22,969 nt of DNA from Pseudomonadota bacterium (lineage in GTDB: Bacteria; Pseudomonadota; Alphaproteobacteria; Rhizobiales; Beijerinckiaceae). This document shows positions 1-7,730 of this stretch, one piece after another; positions within the stretch are counted from its first letter, which is position 1; every line of letters starts with the position of its first letter. The notes beneath the pieces are model-generated. The model searched no databases. It was given only the letters and a program-made list of their open reading frames with translations, and was not told where the DNA came from. The stretch covers positions 1 through 22,969 of the forward strand of contig JAEWKH010000007.1 in NCBI GenBank assembly GCA_023386155.1, given 5' to 3'. The translations under genes and the position numbers were made by a program.

Positions 1-1
1 C

Positions 2-211
2 CTCGACGAGACCAACGGCCTGCCGGCGGAGGTCGCGGTGGTCGAGCCGACCGGATCGGAGACGCAGGTCTTCGCCAAGTTCGGCGGCGCCGATGTGGTC
101 GGCGTGTTCCGCGAGCGCGTCAACGCCCGGCCGGGTGCGCGTCTGAACGTCCGATTGGATCCGGAAAGAGTCCACCTGTTCGACGAAGCCTCCGGGCAGA
201 GATTGGTCTGA
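2..211 (+). CDS. ABC transporter ATP-binding protein, C-terminal end (partial)
   Basis: The open frame enters from the left edge and ends with TGA at 209-211, giving the last 69 residues of a protein. Seen: a beta-rich tail with VEPTGSETQVFAKFGG and a penultimate NVRLDPERVHLFDEASG stretch. This is the usual ending of the TOBE/OB-fold domain in MalK/UgpC/SmoK-type ATPases that energise sugar and polyol importers. The nucleotide-binding domain lies outside the window, so Walker motifs cannot be checked. The next genes are polyol dehydrogenases and a xylulokinase, so the inferred job is powering a pentitol/hexitol ABC importer whose binding protein and permeases lie further left. The family call is fairly secure; the substrate is inferred from context only. 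Confidence 0.8.
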   Translation, partial: LDETNGLPAEVAVVEPTGSETQVFAKFGGADVVGVFRERVNARPGARLNVRLDPERVHLFDEASGQRLV

Positions 212-228
212 GGCGCCGTGATGGTGAA

Positions 229-261
229 GCCGGGATCCTTCCCGAGAGGTCCGGATCCGGC
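229..261 (+). other. Imperfect inverted repeat in intercistronic gap
   Basis: GCCGGGATCC (229-238) can pair with GGATCCGGC (253-261), with one bulged G and a 14-base loop. It lies in the 133-base gap (212-344) between the transporter ATPase and the SDR gene. No T-tract follows, so it is unlikely to be a simple intrinsic terminator. It could be an RNA-stabilising or attenuating stem within the operon. Nothing else was recognised in this gap except the Shine-Dalgarno sequence of the next gene. Confidence 0.35.
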
Positions 262-344
262 GCATATGAAGGGGTTGGCGTGCCTGACGATGGGCACCAT
301 CCTGTCTGCGGATGCCGGTTGAATGTGCTGGTGAGGAACGATCA

Positions 345-1070
345 ATGGATTTCCAGGGCAAGAGTGTTCTTGTAACAGGGGCGGGCAAGGGAATTGGCCG
401 CTCGACGGCGAAACTCCTTGCCGAGCGTGGCGCGCAGGTCGTGGCGATGACCCGCACGAGGGAGGATCTCGACAGTCTCGAGAATGAAATCGGCTGCCGT
501 TCCATCGTCGTCGATCTCGCCGATGCGGCCGCAACGCGGGAAGCCGCGCATGCCGCGGTGCCGGTCGACTACCTGGTGAATTGTGCGGGAACGACCGCCC
601 TCGATGCCTTCCTCGACGTGACCGCGGAAACGTTCGACTGGATCTATGCGGTCAACACCCGCGCCCCCATGATCGTCGCTCAGGAATATGCACGGGACCG
701 GGTGAGCCGCGGCCTGCCGGGGGCGATCGTCAATGTCTCGTCGGTCTCATCCTTCATTGGGTTTGCCGATCATGCGGCCTATTGCGCTTCGAAGGGAGCG
801 CTCGATGCCCTGACGCGTGTGATGGCCAATGAGTTGGGGCGCCATCGGATCCGAGTGAATGCCATCAACCCGACGGTCACCCTCACGCCGATGGCGACGA
901 AGGCCTGGAGCGACCCCGACAAGTCCGCCCGGATGCTCTCACGCATTCCTCTCGGGCGTTTTGCCGATCCTGAAGACGTCGCGGAGGTGATCCTCTACCT
1001 CCTGAGCGACCGGGCCGCGATGCTGAACGGCTTGGCGATGCCGGTCGACGGCGGCTTCATGATCAATTAG
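345..1070 (+). CDS. SDR family oxidoreductase, L-xylulose reductase (DCXR)-like
   Basis: A 241-residue classical short-chain dehydrogenase. Seen: the cofactor motif TGAGKGIG (11-18), NCAG (79-82), an SS pair near 132-133 in NVSS, and the catalytic YxxxK as Y146-x3-K150. The segments KGALDALTRVMANELG and INPTVTLTPM closely resemble mammalian dicarbonyl/L-xylulose reductase, which interconverts L-xylulose and xylitol with NADP(H) and is about 244 residues long. I start at ATG 345 because GAGG at 333-336 is a well-placed ribosome site. An in-frame ATG at 312 would add 11 residues that look unlike the family. It sits between a transporter ATPase gene and a polyol dehydrogenase gene, consistent with oxidising or reducing a C5 alditol/ketose pair. 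Exact substrate and cofactor preference are not certain. Confidence 0.85.
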   Translation: MDFQGKSVLVTGAGKGIGRSTAKLLAERGAQVVAMTRTREDLDSLENEIGCRSIVVDLADAAATREAAHAAVPVDYLVNCAGTTALDAFLDVTAETFDWIYAVNTRAPMIVAQEYARDRVSRGLPGAIVNVSSVSSFIGFADHAAYCASKGALDALTRVMANELGRHRIRVNAINPTVTLTPMATKAWSDPDKSARMLSRIPLGRFADPEDVAEVILYLLSDRAAMLNGLAMPVDGGFMIN

Positions 1071-1113
1071 TCCCAAGGACGGTCGGCAGAGATCCTCGAC
1101 AGGTTCAGGTCCC

Positions 1114-2598
1114 ATGGAACACTCCCTCTCGCTAGCAAATCTCGCCTCTATTCCCGGGGCCGTTGCTCGGCCACGCTACGATCGTGGGCGGCTGCGGGCC
1201 GGAATCCTTCACATCGGTGTCGGAAACTTCCACCGCGCTCATCAGGCGGTCTATCTGGACGACCTGTTCAATGCCGGGAAGGATCACGACTGGGCCATCG
1301 TGGGCGCTGGCGTGCGGCAGAGCGATGCCGCCATGCGGCGGGCGCTCGAACGGCAGGACTGGCTCACCACAGTGGTGGAACTTGAGCCTGGAGCCAATCG
1401 CGCTCGTATCTCCGGTTCCATGATCGATTTCGTGCCCGTGAGCGAGAATGGCCAGGCCATTGTCGACCGCCTCGACGATCCGGCGATCAGGATCGTGTCG
1501 CTGACGGTCACCGAAGGCGGCTATTGCATCGATCCCGCGACCGGCGCCTTCAATCCGGATCATCCGGAAATCCGTTACGACGCCGCTCACCTGGACAAGC
1601 CCAGAGGCGTGTTTGGCGTTCTGCTGGCCGCGTTGAAGCGCCGCCGTGACCGGGCGCTCGCGCCCTTCACGATCATGTCGTGCGACAACATTCCCCATAA
1701 TGGCCGCGTGACCATGGAGGCGATTGCGGGTCTTGCGGACCTCGTCGATCCCGCGCTTGCCGCCTTCGTGCGCGAGGCCGTGGCGTTCCCCAACAGCATG
1801 GTGGACCGCATTACTCCCGCCACCACCGACCGGGAGCGGGCCATCCTGGAAGAGCGGTTCGGCATCGCGGACAACTGGCCGGTTTTCTGCGAGCCTTTCC
1901 GGCAATGGGTGCTCGAAGACCAGTTTCCGAACGGACGGCCCGCGTTCGAGGAAGTCGGCGTCACCTTCACGCCGCACGTGGCGGCCTTCGAACTGATGAA
2001 GCTGCGCATCCTCAACGGCGGCCATGCGGCCATCGCCTATCCGGCCGCGCTTCTCGGCGTTCACTTCGTACACGAGGCGATGGCCGTCCCGCTGGTGCGC
2101 GGCTTTCTCGACAAGCTGGAGACGGAGGAGATCATCCCGCATGTGCCCCCGGTACCCGGCGTCAACCTAGCCGATTACTACCGGCTCATTGCGAACCGTT
2201 TCGCCAATCCGGATGTGGGCGATACGATACCGCGCCTGGCGCAGGACGGCTCAAACCGCCAGCCCAAGTTCATCCTGCCCTCGACGCGCGACAGACTGGC
2301 GGCCGGCGCGGAAGTGCCGGGACTGGCCCTGGAATCCGCCCTCTGGTGTCGCTATTGCGCGGCCACGACGGATGGCGGGGACGTTTTCGCGTTGAACGAT
2401 CCCAATGCCGAGCGTCTGATGCCTGCAGCGCTTGCGGCGAAGGACGATCCGGCAGCTTTCCTGGCGTTGCGCGACATCTTTGGCGATCTCGCGGACGCAC
2501 CCCGGTTTCGCTCATCGTTTGAAACCGCGCTCAACAGCCTCTGGCGTGAGGGCACGCGCGCCACGCTGCAGCGCTACCTGAGCGGCACTCTCGCCTGA
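1114..2598 (+). CDS. Mannitol dehydrogenase family (polyol long-chain dehydrogenase)
   Basis: A 494-residue protein of the polyol-specific long-chain dehydrogenase family (mannitol 2-dehydrogenase, D-arabinitol 4-dehydrogenase, fructuronate reductase), which are zinc-independent NAD-linked enzymes. Seen: the N-terminal dinucleotide-binding signature IGVGNFHRAHQ (34-44) and the catalytic pattern K-x4-N-x2-H at K296, N301 and H304, matching the Lys/Asn/His set of Pseudomonas mannitol dehydrogenase. Length is normal for the family. The gene starts 43 bases after the SDR and is followed 39 bases later by xylulokinase. That favours oxidation of D-arabinitol (or xylitol) to D-xylulose, although mannitol to fructose cannot be excluded because some family members accept both. 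Confidence 0.9.
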   Translation: MEHSLSLANLASIPGAVARPRYDRGRLRAGILHIGVGNFHRAHQAVYLDDLFNAGKDHDWAIVGAGVRQSDAAMRRALERQDWLTTVVELEPGANRARISGSMIDFVPVSENGQAIVDRLDDPAIRIVSLTVTEGGYCIDPATGAFNPDHPEIRYDAAHLDKPRGVFGVLLAALKRRRDRALAPFTIMSCDNIPHNGRVTMEAIAGLADLVDPALAAFVREAVAFPNSMVDRITPATTDRERAILEERFGIADNWPVFCEPFRQWVLEDQFPNGRPAFEEVGVTFTPHVAAFELMKLRILNGGHAAIAYPAALLGVHFVHEAMAVPLVRGFLDKLETEEIIPHVPPVPGVNLADYYRLIANRFANPDVGDTIPRLAQDGSNRQPKFILPSTRDRLAAGAEVPGLALESALWCRYCAATTDGGDVFALNDPNAERLMPAALAAKDDPAAFLALRDIFGDLADAPRFRSSFETALNSLWREGTRATLQRYLSGTLA

Positions 2599-2637
2599 CT
2601 GAGGACCCCGCGAGCGACCGCATAGGGATGACCACCG

Positions 2638-4113
2638 ATGTATATGGGAATCGATTTAGGCACCTCCAGCGTCAAGGTCATCCTTCTCGATGAAGGCGGC
2701 GCGCTCGTCGCCGAGGCAGCGGCCCCGCTGACGCTGTCGCGTCCACGGCCCCTCTGGTCCGAGCAGGACCCGCAGGCTTGGTGGGATGCCACTCTGACTG
2801 CCGTGTCCGCCCTGAGGGAGCGCCATTCCCTCGACGGAGTGTCGGGGATTGGGCTGTCTGGGCAGATGCATGGAGCGGTTCTGCTCGACAAGAGCGGGCA
2901 CGTGCTCCGGCCCGCGATCCTGTGGAACGACGGTCGAGCCGGCGCGGAGTGCAGAGAGCTGGAGCGGCGTGAACCGGAGAGCCGCGCGATCACCGGTAAT
3001 CTGGCAATGCCCGGTTTCACCGCGCCGAAGCTCGTCTGGGTGGCCAAGCACGAGCCGGATATCTTCAGGCAGACCGCGCGGGTTCTGCTGCCGAAGGACT
3101 GGCTGCGCCTGAAGCTCACGGGTGAGGCCGTCAGCGAGATGTCGGATGCGGCCGGTACTCTTTGGCTCGATGTGGACCGGCGGCGATGGTCGCCCGCCAT
3201 GCTCGCGGCAACCGGCCTCGATGAGCGGCACATGCCACGCCTCGTGGAGGGAACCGAGGTTGCGGGGCGGCTCTCGTCAGAAGCCGCTGCATTGCTCGGG
3301 ATGCGGCCCGGCATTGCCATTGCCGGAGGAGGAGGCGACAATGCCGCCGGAGCCGTCGGAATCGGTGTCGTGCATCCCGACATGGCCTTCGTCTCCCTCG
3401 GTACATCGGGCGTAATCTTCGTCGCCGACAGGACCGTGAAGATGGATCCGGAGCGGGCGGTCCATGCCTTCTGCCACTGCCTTCCGGACAGGTGGCACCG
3501 GATGGCCGTGATCCTGTCGGCGGCCGCCACGTTGTCATTCGCCGCCCGCCTGTCCGGCGCGACCGACGAAGCGTCTCTTCTGGCGGAGACGGAGGCCGCA
3601 GGTATTGCGGCGGCGACGAAGAGCCGTCTCGTCTTTCTGCCGTATCTCAGTGGCGAGAGGACGCCTCACAACGATCCCGCTGCTTCCGGCGTGATCTTCG
3701 GACTCGATGGTGCGACGACGCGGGCCGATCTGGGCCGCGCTGCTCTCGAAGGTGTGGCCTTCGCGCTGGCCGACGGACTCGATGTCCTGGAGGCCAGCGG
3801 CGGCAAGATCGGCGGCCTCTCCGTCATCGGCGGCGGCGCGCGCTCGAAGCTGTGGGGGAGAATCCTGGCGGCCGCGCTCCAGCGGCCGCTCACCTATCAT
3901 CACGGCGGTGAGGTCGGTCCAGCTCTCGGAGCCGCGCGCCTTGCGAGGATTGCAGTCTCCGGAGCCAGTCTGGATGAAGCCTGCCCCCCGCCGCCGGTCT
4001 CGTTCGTGATCGATCCGGAGACGGAACTGACGGAGGCCCTTGCTCCGCGGCGCGCGCTGTTCCGCCGGCTTTATTCAGACCTGAAATCGTCCTTTGCTGC
4101 GTCCGTATCGTGA
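2638..4113 (+). CDS. xylB: Xylulokinase
   Basis: A 491-residue FGGY-family kinase that phosphorylates D-xylulose to D-xylulose 5-phosphate, feeding the pentose phosphate pathway. Seen: the N-terminal phosphate loop GIDLGTSSVK (4-13), the substrate loop SGQMHGAVL (74-82), ILWNDGR (94-100), and the glycine-rich GGGGDNAAGAVG with the expected catalytic Asp at 234. The second ATPase fold carries LSGERTPHNDP and SVIGGGARSKLWGRILA, both typical of XylB. ATG 2638 and ATG 2644 (residue 3) are both possible starts; I keep the first. The gene is co-directional with the dehydrogenases on both sides and is the committing step for the ketose they would produce. Confidence 0.92.
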   Translation: MYMGIDLGTSSVKVILLDEGGALVAEAAAPLTLSRPRPLWSEQDPQAWWDATLTAVSALRERHSLDGVSGIGLSGQMHGAVLLDKSGHVLRPAILWNDGRAGAECRELERREPESRAITGNLAMPGFTAPKLVWVAKHEPDIFRQTARVLLPKDWLRLKLTGEAVSEMSDAAGTLWLDVDRRRWSPAMLAATGLDERHMPRLVEGTEVAGRLSSEAAALLGMRPGIAIAGGGGDNAAGAVGIGVVHPDMAFVSLGTSGVIFVADRTVKMDPERAVHAFCHCLPDRWHRMAVILSAAATLSFAARLSGATDEASLLAETEAAGIAAATKSRLVFLPYLSGERTPHNDPAASGVIFGLDGATTRADLGRAALEGVAFALADGLDVLEASGGKIGGLSVIGGGARSKLWGRILAAALQRPLTYHHGGEVGPALGAARLARIAVSGASLDEACPPPPVSFVIDPETELTEALAPRRALFRRLYSDLKSSFAASVS

Positions 4114-4180
4114 GAGAGGCGCCAGTGGCGCACAAACGATCCAGCCTCATTGTGCTTCGATTTCGACAGGAAGGACAGGA

Positions 4181-5308
4181 ATGGGAGATGCATTCATGAC
4201 AAGCGAGGAAGAAATTGCTCAACGCTCCAACAGGAGAATGACCGCGATCGTCTGTCACGGCCCGGAGGATTACCGCGTCGAACAGGTAGAGCGTCCCGTA
4301 CCGGGAGAGCGTGAGATGGTTCTGCGCATCGCCTCCTGCGGGATCTGCGCCAGCGACTGCAAATGCTGGTCCGGCGCCAAGATGTTCTGGGGCGGGAACA
4401 ATCCCTATGTGAAGCCGCCGGTCATTCCCGGGCACGAATTCTACGGGCATGTGGATGAGCTGGGGCCGGGGGCGGCGGAGCATTTCGGGGTCGGAATGGG
4501 CGATCGGGTCATCGCGGAGCAGATCGTGCCGTGCGATCAATGCCGCTTCTGCCGGTCCGGGAAGTACTGGATGTGTGAAGTCCACAATATTTTCGGATTC
4601 CAGCGGGTCGTCGCCGACGGAGGGATGGCCGAATACATGCGCATCCCGCGGACCGCCCGCGTTCACAAGATCGACGATGGAATATCGGCCGACGACGCGG
4701 CGATCATCGAACCGTTGTCGTGTGCGATCCACACGGTCAATCGGGGCGATATTCAACTCGACGATGTCGTGGTCATCGCGGGATCAGGCCCCATCGGACT
4801 CATGATGGTTCAGGTGGCGAAGCTCAAGACACCAAAACAGCTCATCGTCATCGACTTGGCCGATGAGCGGCTTGAACTCGCGAAGTCGTTCGGTGCTGAC
4901 GTGATCATCAACCCGCGCAAGCAGGACGCCCTGGCGATTGTCCATTCTCTGACTGACGGCTATGGCTGTGATGTCTACATCGAGGCAACCGGCTCGCCAA
5001 GCGGGGTCGAGCAGGGCCTCAATCTCATCCGCAAGCTCGGCCGCTTCGTCGAGTTCTCCGTTTTCGGCGCACCCGCGACGGTCGACTGGTCGATCATCGG
5101 CGATCGCAAGGAGCTCGATATCCGGGGAGCCCATCTTGGACCCTACTGCTATCCCATCGCCATCAACCTGCTTTCTCGCGGGTTGGTCACCTCGAAAGGC
5201 ATCGTCACTCACCGGTACCGTCTCGATGAATGGGATCAGGCCATTGCGGTGGCGAACTCGCTCGACAGCATTAAGGTCCTGATGGAAGCGCGGAGCAGCA
5301 AGGGATGA
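4181..5308 (+). CDS. Zinc-dependent polyol dehydrogenase, erythritol/L-threitol dehydrogenase-like
   Basis: A medium-chain alcohol dehydrogenase of about 375 residues. Seen: catalytic zinc ligands C53, H85-E86 (in PGHEF) and E177; four structural-zinc cysteines at 118, 121, 124 and 132; and the Rossmann motif AGSGPIG (200-206). An unusual insert, KMFWGGNNPY, near residues 67-76 resembles proteins annotated as erythritol/L-threitol dehydrogenases. Start choice: ATG 4181 has AAGGA at 4171-4175, while ATG 4196 has GGGAG at 4183-4187, so either is possible. A short palindrome, GCGCCA-G-TGGCGC, lies at 4119-4131 in the gap after xylB. It is the last gene of the polyol operon. The substrate (tetritol versus pentitol) is inferred. 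Confidence 0.8.
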   Translation: MGDAFMTSEEEIAQRSNRRMTAIVCHGPEDYRVEQVERPVPGEREMVLRIASCGICASDCKCWSGAKMFWGGNNPYVKPPVIPGHEFYGHVDELGPGAAEHFGVGMGDRVIAEQIVPCDQCRFCRSGKYWMCEVHNIFGFQRVVADGGMAEYMRIPRTARVHKIDDGISADDAAIIEPLSCAIHTVNRGDIQLDDVVVIAGSGPIGLMMVQVAKLKTPKQLIVIDLADERLELAKSFGADVIINPRKQDALAIVHSLTDGYGCDVYIEATGSPSGVEQGLNLIRKLGRFVEFSVFGAPATVDWSIIGDRKELDIRGAHLGPYCYPIAINLLSRGLVTSKGIVTHRYRLDEWDQAIAVANSLDSIKVLMEARSSKG

Positions 5309-5349
5309 ATGTGCGACAGATTTTCGGACTCTCGGGCCGGCCGGCATGA

Positions 5350-5718
5350 TCAGTTCGTCAGGTCGTCGCTCCACGGTCTCGGTTTGGCCTCTCTCGACAG
5401 CCCTCCATGCAAGCCGGTTTCGAGGCAAGTACAGATATCGTCGAGGTCGACGTCCACACCATTATCGATGGCCAGTTTACCGTCTTTCAGGGCCGGATGC
5501 TGGACCATCGTACCAACGGCAGCGGCGTTACCCTTGAACACTGCATGGCGGAGCCTAAGACGCCCGGCCTCAGCTACTGCTACATCGCGGAAAAGTCTTT
5601 CCTTTCCGGGAGGGGCAGCGGACTGATACTGCCACTGGATGAGGTCCTGACAGCTTTCCCCGGTTGCGTCTATCGCTGTCGTACGGTTCCCGTTTCGCGA
5701 ATTGCGGGACAGCCGTAA
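5350..5718 (+). pseudogene. Degenerate glycerophosphodiester phosphodiesterase fragment
   Basis: The frame is open from just after the TGA at 5347-5349 to the TAA at 5716-5718. Its middle part reads IVEVDVHTIIDGQFTVF, then LDHRTNGSGVT, and later LPLDEVLTAFPG. This follows the order of conserved segments in glycerophosphodiesterases (VEvDVh..DG..VvfHD..lD..TnGsG, then P.LdEvL..fp). The N-terminal HRG...EN metal and substrate motif is absent in all three frames upstream. The catalytic His-Asp after the second strand is replaced by Gln-Gly. The remainder of the TIM barrel is missing after about 100 residues. I read this as a decayed remnant, not a functional gene. ATG 5407 could start a 103-residue product, but I see no convincing ribosome site. 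Confidence 0.6.
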
Positions 5719-5721
5719 AGC

Positions 5722-5775
5722 TCACGCGAGCGTCTTCGCAAGCCTGAACCCGATCCGGTTGGGCCGCGTCGGCAC
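5722..5775 (-). pseudogene. Possible C-terminal remnant of a formylglycine-generating-enzyme-like protein
   Basis: On the minus strand the 17 codons before the TGA at 5724-5722 read VPTRPNRIGFRLAKTLA. This resembles the usual last residues of FGE-sulfatase (SUMF1/EgtB-like) domains, where a N.IGFR(V/L).(R/K)TL tail is common. An in-frame TGA lies immediately upstream (5778-5776), and I could not extend the match in other frames. It is therefore at best a short scar, and the similarity is too brief to be sure of. Confidence 0.25.
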
Positions 5776-5819
5776 TCAACCGCCGATGCTCGATGGGCGG
5801 CTGGAATGTGAAAGCTTGA

Positions 5820-5838
5820 CCCGAAGGGGACCTTCGGG
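5820..5838. other. Short perfect hairpin in the 5719-5929 gap
   Basis: CCCGAAGG (5820-5827) and CCTTCGGG (5831-5838) form a perfect 8-bp stem with a three-base loop. It has no T-run on either side. It lies between the degenerate phosphodiesterase and the 3' end of the GntR regulator gene. Apart from this stem and the possible remnant at 5722-5775, I see nothing convincing in 5719-5929. Confidence 0.4.
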
Positions 5839-5929
5839 GGCATGCTCATGGACTTGCGGCATTGGTTGGGTATCTGATCCCGCCTGTCGGCTTTTTGCTA
5901 AGTCATCTCCGGCCTCAGCGGCGTACGTC

Positions 5930-6637
5930 TCAGAGAGAGATACCGTAACGGCCCGCGGCCGAGCGGATATGGCTTTGCATGGCTGCTTCGGCCTTAGCGG
6001 GATCCTGGCTGGCGATACCCTCCAGAATGGCTTCGTGCTCACGCACGGTCTCACTCAGGCGATCGAGTTGCGCCATGGGAAGCCGCTGACTTTCGACGAG
6101 CAATTCACGGACCGGCCGGTACATGGCGGCGAGAACCGGGTTTCCGGAAAGCTCAAAGATCATGTCGTGGAATTCGGTGTCGTTGACGGCGAGGCTGATC
6201 ACGTCGCCCGACTCGAATGCGTTTCTCATGGCGTCGGTGCACCGTCTCAGGCGCTCTTCGGCGGGTTTGTCGATGCGAGCGGCTGCGAGCCTCGCAGCGT
6301 ACCCCTCCAGCCCTAGGCGAGCCTCGTAAACATCAGCCGGCGTGCAGCGATCCGAGTAGCGCCACAGCGGCCGGCGAGCATCGGCCTTTGCGATGAACAC
6401 TCCGCTACCCGCCCGGACCGTCACAAGACCCATGGTCTCGAGCACTGTCAGGGCCTCCCGGACCGATGGGCGGCTGACGCCGAGCTGTTCCGCCAGCTCC
6501 CGCTGAGAAGGAAGGCGCTGGCCAGCTTTAAGGCCGCCCTTGAGGATCAGACGCTGGATATGTTCGACGATGCCGCGTGGTACGGGAGTACGGTCGGCGA
6601 ACTCCAATTCCGACAGGCTCACTGCATCACTCGTCAT
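5930..6637 (-). CDS. GntR family transcriptional regulator, FadR subfamily (FCD domain)
   Basis: A 235-residue regulator. Seen: an N-terminal winged helix (about 20-85) with the classic RLPSQRELAEQLGVSRPSVREAL recognition region, here positions 41-63, and the wing GLVTVRAGSGVFI. A helical FCD ligand-binding domain follows, with the expected metal-ligand set D153, H157, H201 and H223, so it probably binds a carboxylate ligand through a metal. The start ATG at 6637 is preceded by GGGGA. It is transcribed divergently from the module 2 transporter/hydantoinase operon across a 277-base gap containing two inverted repeats. It is the likely local regulator of that operon and of itself. The ligand is probably the imported compound or an intermediate (inference). 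Confidence 0.92.
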   Translation of the reverse strand: MTSDAVSLSELEFADRTPVPRGIVEHIQRLILKGGLKAGQRLPSQRELAEQLGVSRPSVREALTVLETMGLVTVRAGSGVFIAKADARRPLWRYSDRCTPADVYEARLGLEGYAARLAAARIDKPAEERLRRCTDAMRNAFESGDVISLAVNDTEFHDMIFELSGNPVLAAMYRPVRELLVESQRLPMAQLDRLSETVREHEAILEGIASQDPAKAEAAMQSHIRSAAGRYGISL

Positions 6638-6752
6638 CTGCGGTCCCCATCTCGTTCTCGCATCGAAAGCTTATGGCGCGTCGGGCGTGCCCGTTGGCCT
6701 CTTTTTTGGTCACCTCTGGGTCTCATTTAATCACCGCGAGTTCGTGATTGGC

Positions 6753-6769
6753 CTTGACCATGCGTCAAG
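6753..6769. promoter_or_regulatory. Candidate operator, CTTGAC-N5-GTCAAG
   Basis: A perfect 6-bp inverted repeat with a 5-base spacer in the divergent regulator/operon gap, 16 bases upstream of the longer repeat at 6784-6809. Size and symmetry suit a dimeric regulator site, but no binding protein can be proven from sequence. Confidence 0.4.
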
Positions 6770-6783
6770 ATGGCTGCACGATC

Positions 6784-6809
6784 AACTGGTCAGATTGGTA
6801 AGACCAGTT
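6784..6809. promoter_or_regulatory. Candidate FadR-type operator overlapping a possible promoter
   Basis: AACTGGTC (6784-6791) and GACCAGTT (6802-6809) form a perfect 8-bp inverted repeat with a 10-base spacer. Nested inside is TTGGT-AAG-ACCAG (6795-6807), which fits the TGGT-N3-ACCA pattern common for FadR-subfamily regulators. A possible + strand promoter overlaps it: TTGGTA (6795-6800), a 16-base spacer, then TATGAC (6817-6822). Bound regulator would block this promoter, suggesting repression relieved by ligand. The promoter assignment is weak; the symmetry is exact. Confidence 0.55.
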
Positions 6810-6914
6810 TGGCCAATATGACCGGTGTGCACAAGTATCCAGAGCGCCGGCTACCAGATGGCAGCAGAGAGTTGATCGTCGGCCATGGGGCTGACGCGCA
6901 AGATGGAGGACTAG

Positions 6915-7718
6915 ATGTCAGCAAGATTCACCCGGTGCGGCACATTCGCCGCAACCTTAACCGCCGCGCTGGCCATGTCGGTAGGGACGATGGCCTCGGC
7001 TGCCGACATGAAGGTCGGAGCGAACGTCGGAAACGTTCCGTGGGAGTTCCAGAACGAGAAGGGCGAGATCGTCGGATTCGAGGTCGACCTCGCCAAGGAA
7101 GTCGGCAAGCGCCTGAACATGAACGTGTCCTTCGTCAACATTCCGTTCAACGGATTGTTCGCTGCGGTACAGTCGGGCCAGGTCGATGCCGCCGTATCCT
7201 CGATCACCATCACTAAGAAGCGTCTCGAGTCGGTATCCTTCGCCCAGCCATATTACGACAGCGACCAGTCGCTGGCAGTGCGAGCCAACTCGGGCATCAA
7301 GAATCTGGAAGGCATGGCGAGCAAGGTGGCTGCTGCCGATACGGGTTCGACCGGTGACATGTGGTCGACGCAGAACCAGCAGAAGTACAAATTCGCTGAC
7401 ATCCGCCGCTACGAGGGCTTGGCTCCTGCAATGCTCGACCTCGCAGCGGGCCGCATCGACGGCTATGTTAGCGACATCCCGGCTGTCCAGTACTACATCA
7501 AGGACAAGCCGATCTATCAGGTGGTGGAGCGGATCCCGACCGGCGAGCAGTACTCGATGATGTTCGCGAAGAACAGCCCGCTGGCGGAAAAGGTCAACGC
7601 CGAGATCACGAAGATGAAGCAGGACGGGACCCTGGCGAAGATCCACGAGCAGTGGTTCGGCACCAAGGCCGAGCCGAACTCGGCAACCGTCAAGGTTATG
7701 GAGATGCCTAAACTCTGA
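6915..7718 (+). CDS. ABC transporter substrate-binding protein, family 3 (polar amino acid type)
   Basis: A 267-residue periplasmic binding protein of the SBP_bac_3/PBP2 class. Seen: a Sec signal peptide (R4, R7, a hydrophobic core around 10-24, and a probable cleavage after ASA near 29). The mature part has VPWEFQNEKGEIVGFEVDLAKEVGKRL, positions about 40-66, the classic lobe-1 entry of this family, followed by the DAAVSSITITKKR hinge region and SFAQPYYDSDQSLAVR. A strong Shine-Dalgarno (GGAGG, 6904-6908) precedes the ATG. It is the first gene of the module 2 operon. A stem-loop follows its stop. Family members usually bind amino acids or small carboxylates; here the downstream enzymes point to a ureido or cyclic amide compound (inference). 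Confidence 0.93.
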   Translation: MSARFTRCGTFAATLTAALAMSVGTMASAADMKVGANVGNVPWEFQNEKGEIVGFEVDLAKEVGKRLNMNVSFVNIPFNGLFAAVQSGQVDAAVSSITITKKRLESVSFAQPYYDSDQSLAVRANSGIKNLEGMASKVAAADTGSTGDMWSTQNQQKYKFADIRRYEGLAPAMLDLAAGRIDGYVSDIPAVQYYIKDKPIYQVVERIPTGEQYSMMFAKNSPLAEKVNAEITKMKQDGTLAKIHEQWFGTKAEPNSATVKVMEMPKL

Positions 7719-7730
7719 CAGCAACTCTCC

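Noticed and set aside
1132..2142. Long minus-strand open frame (336 codons) opposite the mannitol dehydrogenase-family gene
   Set aside because: It is a by-product of high-GC codon use in a gene with a complete catalytic motif set on the other strand; the antisense product is Arg/His-rich with no recognisable domain.
3890..4756. Minus-strand open frame (288 codons) spanning the xylB/zinc dehydrogenase junction
   Set aside because: It crosses two well-supported genes in antisense and shows no family motifs or ribosome site.
5702..6316. Plus-strand open frame (204 codons) opposite the first GntR regulator
   Set aside because: It covers the intergenic scar and the antisense of a well-supported regulator, with no motifs or ribosome site.
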